Shown: positions 44,094-55,762, numbered from the stretch's first letter. The stretch is DNA of 64,000 bases from Diaporthe sp. PMI_573 (GCA_021399435.1 JAJTUP010000068.1:62001-126000), one strand, 5' to 3'. Program-made: numbers and translations. Notes: generated by a model not told the origin, from the letters alone.

Positions 44094-44538
44094 GAGAAAG
44101 CACTCGATTATTAAAAAAAAAATAGATATGCCCTTTTTTTCTATATTTACTTGAGTCTTCAGCTAAGTATTAGCTGTTGCTACTAGCAGAAATTTAGAAG
44201 AGTACCGGTAACATAAACCGTCTATCTCTTCCAGGGTTCTCCTCTAGGTTTCCGCGATATTTGGCGTGCGCAAGCGGTGTGACGTGTGCGTGCAGTCTCC
44301 GCTGGTGGCTCAGCCACCACGTTCACGTACCTCCTGGACCGGGCACTGCCACACTCGGTCCGCTTTTCATCTAAAGTCTTTCGTCCTGGAACACGTCCCA
44401 TAAAAAGAAAGGAAAGAAAAAAAGGGGGGACTATCGTCTCCCTCTAACGCGAGAATTGTTGAATGCTAGCCCAGGACCACCGACTCGGTTACCGCGCTGA
44501 ATTACGGCAGTCTCAGAATCTTGGCCGGAGTCCCGCTC

Positions 44539-45540
44539 ATGGACGGTATCGAAACCACTTCAGATCCACAAAACCAGGAAGCCTACCGCATCATCCAGCA
44601 AATCCGCCGCCAGCTCAAAGAGCAGAGTCGTCGACTCTGGCAGAACAGGCCACAGTCATGGCGTTATCTCCTCAGCCTGCTCTGCGGCATACACTTTGCC
44701 ATCCTATTCGGCCGTCTCTCCAGTGACTTGGCCTTCTTTGGCCTGCGACTCACGCCGCTAATCATGCTCGGTGCCGCCGCCGTCCTCATCGCCATCGCAA
44801 CCCGCATCGTCTGGCATGCCCTGTTCAAGAACCCGTATGCCTTCCTCGGCTATCGGCGCCCCGGCACCCCGTATCGCCGGACGGTGCCGGCTCTGATCCT
44901 GCACGTTGCCATGATTCGCGCTTCTGCCAAGGCTCTCCGTCCGTTGATGGTCGATTTGATGGTCGATTTCATCCAATCAATAATGGCGTTGGTCCTCCTG
45001 CTTACTGCTATCGCCCTTTACATCTGGATGCTGCAACGCTTTCTTCTACGACACAACAACGATTATGAGCCGACAGCGCCGCTGCCCGTGCCAGAGGAAA
45101 ACACCACGCCTAGCGTAAGACAATTGGCGCCTCGTCCATCACCATCCGGTCATCTCTCAAGGGCGTACGCCCGGCAGCGATCCCATATCCACAGACGAGG
45201 TGAAGAGGGCCAGGGTCGCTGTTCGCAAGTGGCGGATGCTGCGGCGTCGCGCGGGGCGACCGCTTCAGGCACGGCCAGCCCGTCCCAATCTACCACTCCT
45301 GTTCCCTCCGCTTCTAGTCAACCTCCACGGCCACTTAAATGTCGGACGATAGCCCGTTTTGACTACCTGCCCCATTCACGGCTATCGGATCGTCTCATCA
45401 TTCTGGTCATGGCAGTCTATGGCATCTTGATCACATATTTGCTCTGCATGCTGATTCAAGAAAACAGCCTTTCTAAGCTTCCTTCACCGTATGCTATCTT
45501 TTTCTTCTCTGTACCCTTTCTAGCTGGCCATGTATCCTAA
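44539..45540 (+). CDS. Multi-pass membrane protein, part 1 (hypothetical)
   Basis: From MDGIETTSDPQNQ the protein has a basic helix (IRRQLKEQSRRLWQNRPQSW), then hydrophobic spans (LLSLLCGIHFAILFG, LIMLGAAAVLIAIATRIVW, SIMALVLLLTAIALYIWML), a 130-residue Ser/Pro-rich loop and two further spans (LIILVMAVYGILITYLLCML, PYAIFFFSVPFLAG). The family is unknown. It overlaps the next frame by 11 bp near 45535; an unresolved intron there may make both one gene. No signal peptide is evident. Confidence 0.5.
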   Translation: MDGIETTSDPQNQEAYRIIQQIRRQLKEQSRRLWQNRPQSWRYLLSLLCGIHFAILFGRLSSDLAFFGLRLTPLIMLGAAAVLIAIATRIVWHALFKNPYAFLGYRRPGTPYRRTVPALILHVAMIRASAKALRPLMVDLMVDFIQSIMALVLLLTAIALYIWMLQRFLLRHNNDYEPTAPLPVPEENTTPSVRQLAPRPSPSGHLSRAYARQRSHIHRRGEEGQGRCSQVADAAASRGATASGTASPSQSTTPVPSASSQPPRPLKCRTIARFDYLPHSRLSDRLIILVMAVYGILITYLLCMLIQENSLSKLPSPYAIFFFSVPFLAGHVS

Positions 45541-46186
45541 CGTGGTATTTAGGAAGGCGAAAGGCGGTCTGTACGCGCCACTTGGCGTCTTCCTCCTCTG
45601 CGCCGTTGCCGCCAAGCGCATGAGGCGCTCGTCACTCTTTGCAAAGGCCCATATCGCTGCTCCTAACCCATGGGTCCGGATCGAGACCATGTTTGGCGGG
45701 CCGGTCTTCCGTAACTCGGAAGACGGATCTACCACCGCTGTCGATCCCCGTCTTCGTGTCTTCCCCATTAAGCACCGAGACTACATTGCCGAGTACAACG
45801 ACACTCGTTCGGCCTGCGAGCAGTATTGGGGCCATCTTGGCAGGGAATGGGTCACTAGTTTCCGCAGCCGGCCCACCCTCTTGAGATTTGTGATCCTCGG
45901 GATTGCCTTCTGGCTGTTTGCCAAGGGCTTCCTCTGCATCTTTACCTATCCTGTATACAAAGGCGAAGATGCCAAACAGCCCCACCTCACTCCTTCCGAC
46001 TTACAACGGCTATTAAGAATCATGTACTTACAAGTGAAGCTAATGGCAGCCACCATTCCTCTTGCCCTCATTGTTCTGTTTTATACCGGTTTCAGCAGCC
46101 TCAAGCTCTTCAGCCTGTGGACCGACGCAATCATCAAGTATGCACCGGCGGTACGGCCGGGGCTGGGGCGGCAGACTCATATCTAA
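45530..46186 (+). CDS. Multi-pass membrane protein, part 2 (hypothetical)
   Basis: The frame contains YAPLGVFLLCAVAAKRMRRS, an RIETMFGGPVFRNSEDGS segment, FVILGIAFWLFAKGFLCIFT and MAATIPLALIVLFYTGFSSL, giving three hydrophobic spans and a soluble loop. I recognise no family. The codon style is the same as in the preceding ORF, and the overlap of an end and a start suggests they are the halves of one gene separated by an intron that I could not place in phase. The last residues (PGLGRQTHI) give no clue. Confidence 0.45.
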   Translation: MYPNVVFRKAKGGLYAPLGVFLLCAVAAKRMRRSSLFAKAHIAAPNPWVRIETMFGGPVFRNSEDGSTTAVDPRLRVFPIKHRDYIAEYNDTRSACEQYWGHLGREWVTSFRSRPTLLRFVILGIAFWLFAKGFLCIFTYPVYKGEDAKQPHLTPSDLQRLLRIMYLQVKLMAATIPLALIVLFYTGFSSLKLFSLWTDAIIKYAPAVRPGLGRQTHI

Positions 46187-46506
46187 GATATACCCTAGAC
46201 GAGTTGGATATCACGCTCACTCGTCGTTTCGAATTCTCGAATCAGACTCATATCAAAAACCCTCCCAACACCTAGACGTCGGAACGTGTGGCTCTCAAAA
46301 CCGGTCTCCTCAAGGAGGAGCACATCAAGCACTGGATCATGGTCCTTAATCAACATACCGCTTCGCGCAAATCTTGTCGAGACGTGCAGCGCATGCACGG
46401 CGATGCCTGCGTCGGCGCAGATGGTAGCTTCGTTGCCATTCCTCAGACGCTCTGCTGAACCCCATCCGGCAATCACGTCAGGCCTAGCCGGAGTACACAA
46501 GGCCCT

Positions 46507-47919
46507 CTATTGACAAGGGAACGTGGGATGCTTGCCATAGGCTGTGGCCGTAGCGGCCGTTTCCAGATAACTCTCGATCTCCAGGTATCCGCGAACGTGG
46601 ACTGTGCGCACCTTGCCTCGGGTGTGGAGGCAGGCGAACATGTTGGTCGGATCGAACCGAGCTCTTTCGCCTATCCCGCCGTTTGTACTCTCTAGTCGGC
46701 GAGCCATCCAGCCCTTTTCAATAACGTAGTCTGGTGGGTGGTCGTGGCTATCTCGGCGTCTTAGACATAGCCCCGTCACCTTGAGCTCCTTCTTTGTTCC
46801 CTCATCCCTCTCTGCACATTTAACCGGCGTCACGAGCGATGCCCAAGACCACGATGGGGCCTGGTCGACTTTGGTCGTACACGGCGGCGCTGAGTGGTCT
46901 TCCTCCCAGATAAGCCCGTGGTGGAGATCCCGGAGCCACAGGCCAGCCACGTACACTTCGTACACCTCGTGATGCACACCGTCCACCACGGCTTCCCGCC
47001 GCACCTTGTTCGCGAGTATCAGTCCCGTTTCCTTAGCTATGCCAGCGACGGCTAGGATACGGTCCTGGCCCGGCTTGGTGAGGTGGCAGGACGAGTACAG
47101 CTCCAGAGCGCGGTACCAGAAGTCCAGGATAGAGGGGCTGCCGAAGTGGAAGGACCCCTTGAGGCGCAGCTGGGACTGGAGGTCGGGCTTCGCGTTCTCG
47201 ACCCAGATCGTCTCTCTGTATTCGGTCCGCATGACGCCCGTGTGGCACTCGAAGAACAAGCCCTTGGAAGTGTACCACAGGAGCCGCTTGGTCAGCAGCC
47301 ACTCTTGCAGGACCCAACCGCGGCGGAGGAGGATGCTCTCGCGGACAGTCGTCCAGTAGTCCTCTGCAGCGGGCACTCGGCGTTTGTACACGAAGAAATG
47401 GCCGGTCTGCACGCATGTCTTGTTCCGGTATGGCATCCGGACGAGCTGAGACCCCCAGGGCGCGTATTCGTCAGGATAAGCGCAGAGCAGGCCATTGGTC
47501 GTATCGGACATGGTCCCAGCAATAGTGAGGTATGAGAACTGGTAGTACTGTGCCATCTTGGGCGCCTCTCTCCGCCAATCCGCCCCGTCGTCACCTGATT
47601 GGATGATGCAGATAGAGTCGATCCAAACATATTGGACTCCCAGCTCCGCCGCGATAGTGAGGGCATCCTGGAAGAGTCGCGGGAGCGTTTCCCAGTCGAC
47701 CTCTTCCTGCCTCTCACTGTAGTTCGCCACGGTTGTCTTACATCGCTCTGTTCCGACATTCCAGCGGTGCGTCAGCGTGATGTAAGTGCCGTCCTGGCCC
47801 TCGGTAGAGACAAGACGGGTGCGCAGGCTTGGATCGCCGCCGGTGGGGATGATTTCGATGCACCTCGCCGGCAGCGGCGAGTCCAGAGTTCTCAGCCAAT
47901 TATGACTACGCCGCCCTTC
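46507..47919 (-). CDS. HET-domain (heterokaryon incompatibility) protein
   Basis: The open frame runs from 47919; the HET domain begins near LPARCIEIIPTGGD with YITLTHRWN, then WETLPRLFQDALTIAAELG, YVWIDSICIIQSGDDGADW, REAPKMAQYYQFSYLTIAG and RRGWVLQEWLLTKRLLWYT with FECHTG. All three conserved HET blocks are present. A 200-residue C-terminal part follows, ending KHPTFPCQ. HET proteins trigger programmed cell death on non-self recognition. No ATG lies at the 5' end: only about 15 codons precede the domain before a stop at 47920, and retroelement sequence starts about 100 bp further on. The N-terminus is therefore probably cut or in a lost exon, while the domain is intact. Confidence 0.8.
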   Translation of the reverse strand, partial: EGRRSHNWLRTLDSPLPARCIEIIPTGGDPSLRTRLVSTEGQDGTYITLTHRWNVGTERCKTTVANYSERQEEVDWETLPRLFQDALTIAAELGVQYVWIDSICIIQSGDDGADWRREAPKMAQYYQFSYLTIAGTMSDTTNGLLCAYPDEYAPWGSQLVRMPYRNKTCVQTGHFFVYKRRVPAAEDYWTTVRESILLRRGWVLQEWLLTKRLLWYTSKGLFFECHTGVMRTEYRETIWVENAKPDLQSQLRLKGSFHFGSPSILDFWYRALELYSSCHLTKPGQDRILAVAGIAKETGLILANKVRREAVVDGVHHEVYEVYVAGLWLRDLHHGLIWEEDHSAPPCTTKVDQAPSWSWASLVTPVKCAERDEGTKKELKVTGLCLRRRDSHDHPPDYVIEKGWMARRLESTNGGIGERARFDPTNMFACLHTRGKVRTVHVRGYLEIESYLETAATATAYGKHPTFPCQ

Positions 47920-48024
47920 TCAACACCGATTCAGGCCCAAAACCCCAGTCAGTCGTCAACGGTGAGATATGGATATGTGGCTCGAGTTCCAAGTCAGCCA
48001 CAATCAAAGCCAAGGAGCTTGTCT

Positions 48025-49215
48025 TCAGGATTTACCGCCAGGATGCTGCAGATGTGGCCACCGACGCCGCAGGAGGAAGACCTTGTCGTGAACCTTAAAG
48101 TTCACCGAGCGACGCTTCTTGTTTGCCTGGGCCTTCTGTTTCTCCTGCGTGCTGGCGGCGGCACGGCGGGCGAGTTCCTGCACCTCCTTGGTCTGTCTGA
48201 CCAGCTTAAGGGCCGTCTCGGCTGGTCCTGCTGTTGCCTCTGCTGTGCTTGGGTCTAAAGACAACGGGTTCCGTATGTCCTTGCCTAGCATGACCTTTAG
48301 TGGTGACATATCGATTGCGGAGTGCCACGACGAGTTGTGCGCGAAATCAAGGGCTGGCAGGTGTACACTCCAATCGTCTTGGTACTTGTCGATGTAAAAC
48401 CGTAGCCGCTGGTCCAGCTCCTGGTTCGTGAACTCGATCGCACCTTGAGTCTGGGGGTGGTAGGTGCTCCCGTGCCGATGCTTTGTTCCCGTTAGCTCGT
48501 TCAGCTTTGCGAGAAAGGCTGAGACAAAAGGTCCGGCATTATCACTGATCCAGGTCGTCGGCAACCCTAGGAAACGGTACAGATAGCGATAGTATCTCGT
48601 GGCCAGTGTCTCCGCTGTATCGGCCTTCTTCCCCGGAAGTGTGGCCAGGAGTCTGCTTAGCTTGCACACAAAACCCCATACGTAGTCGTACCCAAATCGG
48701 TCCTTGGGCATTGTCTTGCCGTCAACGACAACATATTCCCAGACTTCTCCCGGTACTGGCAGCGGGTGAAGTAGCCCTGGTGTCTTGTCTCGAGGGATCT
48801 TGTTCCGCCGGCACTCGTGGCAGTTGCGGATATACTTGCGTACCGATTGCTTTAGCTGTGGCCAGTAGTATTCTCGCTCCAGCATCTTAATAACCTTGTT
48901 CTGGCCTGGGTGCGCGAAGATCTTCGGGACATGTGCTTCTCGGATCAGGGCTGTCTGCAGATAGATGCCGCTATCTGTTGTCTTCTCTGGCACCCAAAGA
49001 CGTCCGTCCCTCGAACCAAGTCCTTGGACTTGGTTTTCCCGCTTGATAAGGTCGACTAGGTCTGCGCCCTGAGGGATATCGGCGTGGTCGGCAAGGTCAG
49101 CCGCGGCAATCACTTCGCGGTCCGGAACTGTTTCCACTTGCTCGGCAGGCTGGGCTGTAGGCGATAGTCTTGCCTTAGGGATCAGAGCCATGGTCCTCTC
49201 TTCTCGTTCACGAAT
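48025..49215 (-). pseudogene. Diverged Ty3 integrase, truncated at both ends
   Basis: It is a relative of the integrase at 8605, with zinc finger (HPGQNKVIKMLEREYYWP, CHECRRNK) and DDE core (VVDGKTMP, WISDNAGPF, TNQELDQRL). It stops in frame after VHDKVFLLRRR near 48025, before the GPF/Y and chromodomain parts. The first Met of its own frame is at 49191; upstream, the frame belongs to the membrane-protein pseudogene. WGFVCKLSR replaces the expected VFIDKFSR in the core, removing an Asp that the other copy has near the active site. It is inactive as it stands. Confidence 0.85.
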
Positions 49216-49223
49216 GACAGCCA

Positions 49224-50157
49224 CGATAGCCAGCGAGAGTTCGGCGAAAGTCCCAAACACTGCCCGGAAAATCCCAATGAAGATTTCTCGGCGCAACTTT
49301 TGTATTCACAAGACTAGATCCTCTGAACACATGCGAGTCACCATGGAGATGGGAAGGAGCGAAAGAATTGCTGTCCAGAACTCCACCATACTTCCGGGTA
49401 GCTTCAGGTGAACAACTAAAGTAGTGATCCCCAACGCGACTGCGAGCGCGAGGGAGACGTAAAGTCTTAGCTGCCAGTAGTCTAGTTCTGGCGATACCTT
49501 GATGGACCCCATAGGGCTGATAGAAGTAATGGAACTGATGGGCGACATTCTTGGAAGTGCGTGAACTGTATGCCTGAGCATCTCGCGAAGCTTGAAGTCA
49601 GCGTTCTCCTTAAACTCTCCGGCGTCGACGAAATCAGTCAGGCCGTAGGATGTCAAGGCAATGGCCGGTAATGACGCCCGCTCAAAAGTGACAGGGCTCC
49701 AATTTGTATTGTGCTGCTAGACCGGTGTCGAGTTATCGCTAGAAAATGCAGGCGTGTTCGGCATCGTTGAAGAACTGTGCATGTCCCTGCACTGCATTAG
49801 GCTTTGATCAACGTTGTCCTGAAGTGCCGCGACCGCGCTACCACTATCGATTCGAGACGCTGTCATCGGCATGGCGTGATACCACATGTCCGAGGTCTTT
49901 TGCATGGCTGAACCAATACAGACAGGTGTCAGTGATGTTGAGGGGTTATAGTTGTTTATCACCGTGGTGTCACTACCAATGGAAATATCTCCGCCTTGGA
50001 AAGGAGTCGAGTCCCTCAGTAGTGCTGTCTGAGCATTGTAGAAAATAAAGGCTAACGGGTATATATCAAACCAAGACGTCCCTGATGGCGTGTGTAGTAG
50101 AGATTGGCTATTGGTGTACAAGACCTCAAAATATGAAAGACTATAATAAAGGCCCCG
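49224..50157 (-). pseudogene. Membrane-protein gene with two nonsense codons, interrupted by integrase
   Basis: One frame can be followed from YYSLSYFEVLYTNSQSLLHT through NAQTALLRDSTPFQGGDISI, a TAG near 49719, PVTFERASLPAIALTSYGLT, a membrane helix (LYVSLALAVALGITTLVVHL), a second (FWTAILSLLPIS), a TGA at 49306 and REIFIGIFRAVFGTFAELSL. At about 49215 it passes in frame into integrase sequence. Apart from the two stops there is no frameshift. TAG fits CAG with C to T; TGA fits CGA with C to T. The parent family is not recognised. Confidence 0.6.
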
Positions 50158-50159
50158 GA

Positions 50160-51530
50160 AGGGAAAAGACTTGTGCAGGCGTTAACGCCACATGCCTAAG
50201 TACAGCTCCATATAACTTAAACATAGATGGACTTCTGTAATTTGCGGTCTAAGGATGTCGGCCCATTGAACAGGCAGCTCGGGCGGGGCAGAGGCGTGCT
50301 TTGCAGGAGGTCGTAGTTGGTGTCTGGTCCCACCTCCGGGACCACCTCCGGAACGGTGTAGATGGCTGGGTTGATGATTATTCCACCGCCAACGGTGTGA
50401 AGATTCGGGTCCTGGTTCCTGGTGTTGAGCCTCAGCAGAGAATGGAGCGCAAAAAACTGTCCAAATTTGTTATCCGGCTGTCACTCGGTGGAAAGATTCG
50501 CCCTTCAATCCACAGCGAAGGCAGAACTAGCCATTCGCCTCTAGTGCAGTATATGCATGGCTTTTTACCTCTCCTAGTCTTTCGATCAACACCGAGGACA
50601 TGCATAAGGATTCCAAATATTTGGCTTCGATCATTACCCCATTGCTGTCTACCGCAACCATGAGTACCACGACATCGACTACAGCTAATTTTCTCGGAAC
50701 CCTTTGTTTAACAACTCCTCAGCTTCCCCTCATTGCAGGCGTATCTACCGTCTCCGCAGTGTAAGTCTTGATTAATTTCCTCTGAGTCCATTACTGAATT
50801 CATGCCGTTTTAGGTACGATCGCCCATTTTGGAACAAGTGCCCGGCATATATCTTCCAAGTTCCCATATCGCGCCGCAGCTTGACTTCGGGGATTACTAT
50901 CTGAGTAGCCTGGTGCACCCCAATTGACATGATCTTCATCACTTCTGACACGTGAGACTTGCTGACATCGCGCCACCGTTAGGATTGTTCTTGGAAAAGT
51001 TCAGAAAGAAGCGCTGAATTATAATTTCCGGGTAATTCTCTACCATGAGTGCGAAAGTATGCCTAGGCCCTCTCATCAGACTCACATTTAAAAAGAACCA
51101 AGACAAGGGTATTCCAGTACAGAGGCCTTGAACGCTCCATGATTCAAAGAAGTGGGAATCGGAAACAAAGAAGTCGGCGACTCAGTTGATGTAGACAGAG
51201 TGGAGGCCGTGTCTACAGCGAATGGCGCTATTGAATCCCATCGTTAATGTCCCGGGACTTTGTTGGCGTTTGGTCTCGCGTGATTAGAGATGCTGCTGCT
51301 GTAGAAAGAAGAGGAGGACAACCCCTTTCGAACCTGGGTGATTAGTGTTGAGATTGGTGATGTCTCTCGTCTGAGCGATGCTTTGGGCCTCTCAGCGGCC
51401 TACAATCCTTGCATTGCGTGGTGGTGTAGATGACCCCAGGCACGGAACCTCTACAGTACAATCTACCACCCAGGTACTGTACAGTCTCATCATTCATTGT
51501 TTTAAGGTGATTCACCGTGTTTTGATATCA
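50160..51530. other. Stretch without recognisable gene
   Basis: No supported feature was found. The open frame at 50301-50663 has no domain. Confidence 0.4.
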
Positions 51531-51537
51531 AGATGAA

Positions 51538-51840
51538 GTGGCCTGGCTTTCCAAACCTGCCTTATGCCTTGAGCCAATTTTGGAAATTCTTGCACTATTC
51601 AAAGTCAAAGCAATCAAAGAATGGCCCACACCTAAGAACGTCAAGGACGTTAGAGCATTCCTCGGTTATGCCAACTTCTACAGGCAGTTTATCAGGAACT
51701 ACAGTAGCATTTGCAAACCACTCACAGATCGCACAACGAAGGAACGAGTGTTAGAATGGAGGACGGAAACTCAAGAAGCGTTTACCTTGAGAGGGACCGA
51801 GCTGCTGCGATCGACCGCCACGATCAGGGAGTCAAGACGG
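51538..51840 (+). pseudogene. Ty3-type reverse transcriptase/RNase H linker fragment
   Basis: The frame reads KVKAIKEWPTPKNVKDVRAF, LGYANFYRQFIRNYSSICKP and LTDRTTKE. This is the invariant segment after the RT palm in Ty3 elements (the W-P-x-P to FLG-x-x-x-Y-R stretch) leading into RNase H. About 100 residues remain; YxDD and the RNase H active site are not present. The flanks are unrelated. Confidence 0.85.
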
Positions 51841-52671
51841 CGGTCGCTACGGTCGCTCAGTACGAGACAGCAGTCAAGAAGAAGAAACACTGGGACCTCG
51901 TGCATATGGCTAGCCAAATATGGCCCGAAAACCCTAATGCATGTATTACACCATCCGACAAACCATTCATATTCAATTGATCGTGGCGGCAATTCAAAGT
52001 AGCGTTATCTCCGAGACTCTGAGAGCAGCTTTGCCATGTTCCATCACATTGGCCAATCTCAATGAGGGCAGCTAACAGAGGGTGATCTCTTCTTGCATAA
52101 TGCAGCTCACAGTAGTGGCTATCTAAGAGGCTTTTTTAGTGATATCTCAGCGCTGGTGACTAGGTGTGGGCACCATTCCTCCAGATGTCTTCTCACCCGG
52201 TGATTTTCGTCTGGGATGTGCTGACAATTTAAACCTAAAAGTCCCACGCATGCTAAGAGCTTTTCCTGTTGCAGCTCTGTGGCCGAGCTAGTAGTTCGAA
52301 GCGTAGACATCGAGATTGTCACCTCGGTGATGCTACCATGGCACAGCGACAGACCTGGCTTCTTGGATGGGAAGTATCAGAAGTATGATTCTCTCCTGGC
52401 ATACACCCCTGTGAGTTTAAATTCAAGAAATTGGCTCCCTTGCGAGCTCCGTAATATGACTGGTGCCTTCTTTCTGCGTTGGTGCCAGTTACCACTCGGC
52501 GACATTTTTCTACGAATCAAAGTATTCAAGGCGTCCATTTCTTCAACGCAGCTTGTTCCGGAGCACTAGCTCAAGAATCACCTATCTTTGTGGCGCGATT
52601 CAAGGATTCGTGGTCTGTCCACCTATGACCTTTTAGACGTGCTAAGCAATCTGCTTACACGATGAAAGATT

Positions 52672-52983
52672 TATGGACAGCTTTACTATGTCCCGTTCTA
52701 CTTTTTATCTGTCAAGCTCTATGACCCTATTCATACCGGGCTCGCTCTACTACCTGTAATGGTTACACTTGTGCCCGCCTCGATGCTTGCGGGTCTAGTG
52801 GTGACACTTACCGCAAACTACCGCAGGCCGATTTGGATCGGCTGGGCTTTGACTAGTATCGGCTCCGGCCTTACGCTCTTATTCAATGACAAAACGCCAG
52901 TTGGACTGTGGGTGGTTGCACTTATCATCCTCGGCCTCGGCCATGGTGCTGTCCTGAATGCACGAAACTTTGCCGCTCAGGCC
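52672..52983 (+). pseudogene. MFS (DHA2-type) drug-transporter fragment
   Basis: The frame reads YGQLYYVPFYFLSVKLYDPI, HTGLALLPVMVTLVPASMLA, WIGWALTSIGSGLTLLF and LIILGLGHGAVLNARNFAAQ. This follows the C-terminal half of DHA2-type 14-helix facilitators, with the YGQxYYxPFYF and LGxGxG motifs. After AAQAIS it goes out of frame and no further helices follow. It is a relic of roughly four transmembrane segments. Confidence 0.7.
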
Positions 52984-53526
52984 ATTTCGCTGTATTGTCG
53001 GCACTATCGTCATCCTGTCAAGTCCTCTCTCGACTACTGCTTTGGGACATCTTATGGATATCCCTAGGCATGTTATTGACGAAAGACTGGATCTAATACA
53101 GTCTGTTCTAAGTATCCCCGAAACTTAGGGCGAATCGACCATGCATTCTTCCAACGGGCAGAAGCCGAGTGTATCCGGCAAAGCTTGTGCAAAGCCAGTC
53201 AGCTGCACGGTGTAAAAGCATTGTTTGCAACGGCAGCCATCAAGAAATTTCAATCTAAGCTTGTTCAAAACAGATCATACTCGACAGCTCTGAGGGCTGC
53301 AGTAGGGCCTGTTGTCTCGCTCCGCGCAAAGGAGCATCCGCGATAGTGGTGATTAGGTAGGTAACTGACCACCCCCCTGCATATTTGCAGGGATACAGCG
53401 GGCGACAAACCCAAGAAATTAAAACGCAGCAGATATTGCCGCCGGTTCGTTCTCCGACAACTCATGTTGCTTGCCCCTTGTCTCGGCACAACACGAGACT
53501 ACATCACTACTGTACCCACGCCTATA

Positions 53527-54439
53527 GCGTTCACATTTTGTATTTTGCTCGATCTTCTACAATGGGCTTCAAGCAAAAGGCTCTCTGGGGGGATATACAC
53601 TCATCATTATTGTCGTAGTCCTTTTCAGTACAGCCAGTTTTGGCTTCAACCTCTACGCCATCGTTGAAGCTCGCAAATGGCTCGGGGACTTCGTTCGACT
53701 CTCGGGACATGGGAGCAATAACTGGAACTGGGCCGTGGCCATCCTCTTTTTCGCCTCCAGCGGATCCCTCGGCAACAGCGTCGTGATAGGATGTAGCTAT
53801 AAGCTTCGGGGACCCGGGTGTTGGCGCAATGTCATTTTCGGCCTGGAAGGTGCTTCGATCTTGCATCTCGTCATCACGGCGCCGGCATGGGACGCCGTGC
53901 ATAGGTACCGCTGGGCCGAACTCCTGCGCGAGGCGGGACACGCCGACCACGCCTACCACGTCGACATATTCTACAAGCTCGGAGAGACCGTGATCATCTT
54001 CTGGTCCGTCATTGGCTTCATCTGCTTAGTCGTGGTGCTGTGCCACCTTGTGTCAGAGCATTGTCTTAAACGAAGCACGGATAGCCTCTGTGAGGAGTCA
54101 GAGCAAACGAAGAAGCACCGGAGCCAATTGCAGGCAAATCCAGACGTGGAGAAGGGCGACAATCCGAAAAAGGACGGGCGTCTCAGGAATGAGCCTGGCC
54201 CACTCAATCAGCACCCAATTTTCACCGAGGAAGACATGCCTAGTACGGACAATACTGCAAACCGAGACCTCATGCGCTATGTCCAGAATGAAAACAAAGC
54301 TGTTCTATGCGGCCAGAACTATTCCGACAGTGTCAGCGATCTCTCGTCTGCGGACTATATGTTTGTCAAGGATTACGAAGAAGTTGATATTGGTTTCTAT
54401 ACAACGCTAACGCCCCCTCCATTTGTAAAACGTACCTAA
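53527..54439 (+). CDS. Multi-pass membrane protein with acidic tail (hypothetical)
   Basis: The frame is open from 53527 (no ATG until 53735). It has a hydrophobic span (TLIIIVVVLFSTASFGF), then NWAVAILFFASSGSLGNSVV, a GLEGASILHLVITAPAWDAV segment and a last span (TVIIFWSVIGFICLVVVLCH). A 130-residue hydrophilic tail rich in Glu, Asp and Lys follows and ends YTTLTPPPFVKRT. The family is unknown. Because spans precede the first Met, an upstream exon with the start is expected but was not found. Confidence 0.45.
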
Positions 54440-55455
54440 GCAATCCTTCCTGAGAATTTCAATGGAGACTCACAAACTTGCGGTATCAAAAAACATCACT
54501 GAGGCACGCCGCACTCAAGACGGAAGCTGCACGATAGCCGCTCACACAAGGAACTGCTTGGACGATCAGAGGGTAATCGAGAAGTTTTATGGAACAGCAC
54601 TCAGTATCGCCGTACGCTTGATTGGATGACAAAGCCTATCGCTTGGCGCAGGCATGCTTGCTTTTGCTTCACAATATTTGGGTTTCTCAAACCGTATTAC
54701 AGGTTTCATAGGCATCGCGTTCGGCTCGAAAGAGATTGAGGCCGAAGAAGTTCAAGACGAGATTGTGGCCGACATTGGTGAACAGTCTGACCCTGACGAA
54801 GGGGTATAAGGCTATCCTGGTAGATCTCACTGCTTTTCTTCCTCTCTTGATCAGGATATCTTGGAGGCTCTGGATAATGACTCGGTGTTTCAGAGCTGGC
54901 GGGCCTAAGGAGTGGATAGATAGTAGTATTTTGCAATATAGAGTGTTCCATATAATGGACGGCCAAGGGTCCACTTGAATTATTGTTGACAACGTAATAG
55001 TCTCAAAATGTTTAAATCTTTTCTTGGAATAGTATGATTGGTATGTGCTTCAGGATGGCAAAGATTTTGGATTGACTTGTGTATGTGGAATCGCACCTCG
55101 CTAGACCTTGCCTTCTCGATCTTCTGTTTTTTCCGGTGATAGTAATCGCAGTAGCAGCATTTGTGAGCCACCCATGGACTGGCTCTTTTCACTTCGTACC
55201 AAGATTGGAAATCGATCGAGTGATCGATTTGATCGTCGATCGCCATGTATATCGAAGGTGTCTGGGGTAGATAGGGTAGTATGCGCCAGTTCTTTCGCCG
55301 GACGCGTCTGCCAAAACATCTTTGTAAGCCACCAGGCAGCCGTAGGCAGCCACACGCGACAGCGACGCGCTACAACGGGAATGACCGAAGAAAAGGAACT
55401 GAGCGGCGAATTCGAATTCGACTTGACCTCTGTACTGTTTGTAGCCGTTTCCAAC
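54440..55455. other. Stretch without recognisable gene
   Basis: No supported feature was found. Confidence 0.35.
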
Positions 55456-55459
55456 CACT

Positions 55460-55762
55460 ATGGACTCGATTGATGAAGAGATAGAGGATGACTCCTCAGC
55501 GGCGCTGCCTTCCGAGCCGCCAAGCAGTTCAGCCTCAACAAGATATGCACCCAGCAAGTTTCCAGATTATGAGGCTTGGACGACTGATAAATTTGAGCGG
55601 TTCCCCGGCTTCACGATATGTCACGACCCTTCTCGAGAGCGGACATGGTGGTGGCAATTCGGATTCAGAATGAAGGACAACAGGTCACAGCCCAACAAGA
55701 TTGTATAGATCTATGAGACATGTCTCGGCCGTAACAACAACAACATCCGCTTCGGTTCTTTT
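55460..55762 (+). pseudogene. hAT/BED transposase N-terminus
   Basis: From [20 protein letters not shown] the sequence follows the head of a fungal hAT group: [40 protein letters not shown], then the first half of a BED finger. A TAG near 55706 stands where the family has Trp (IVW), a TGG to TAG change that equals C to T in CpA context on the other strand. The same frame continues to SFK near 55762 and is then lost. Confidence 0.6.

Noticed and set aside
45530..45540. Tiny intron (about 45 bp, GTACCC to TTTAG) joining the two membrane-protein ORFs
   Set aside because: The phases do not match; an unresolved larger intron or two separate genes remain possible.
44521..45540. Start at 44521 rather than 44539
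   Set aside because: The codon at 44521 is TTG; the first ATG in frame is at 44539.
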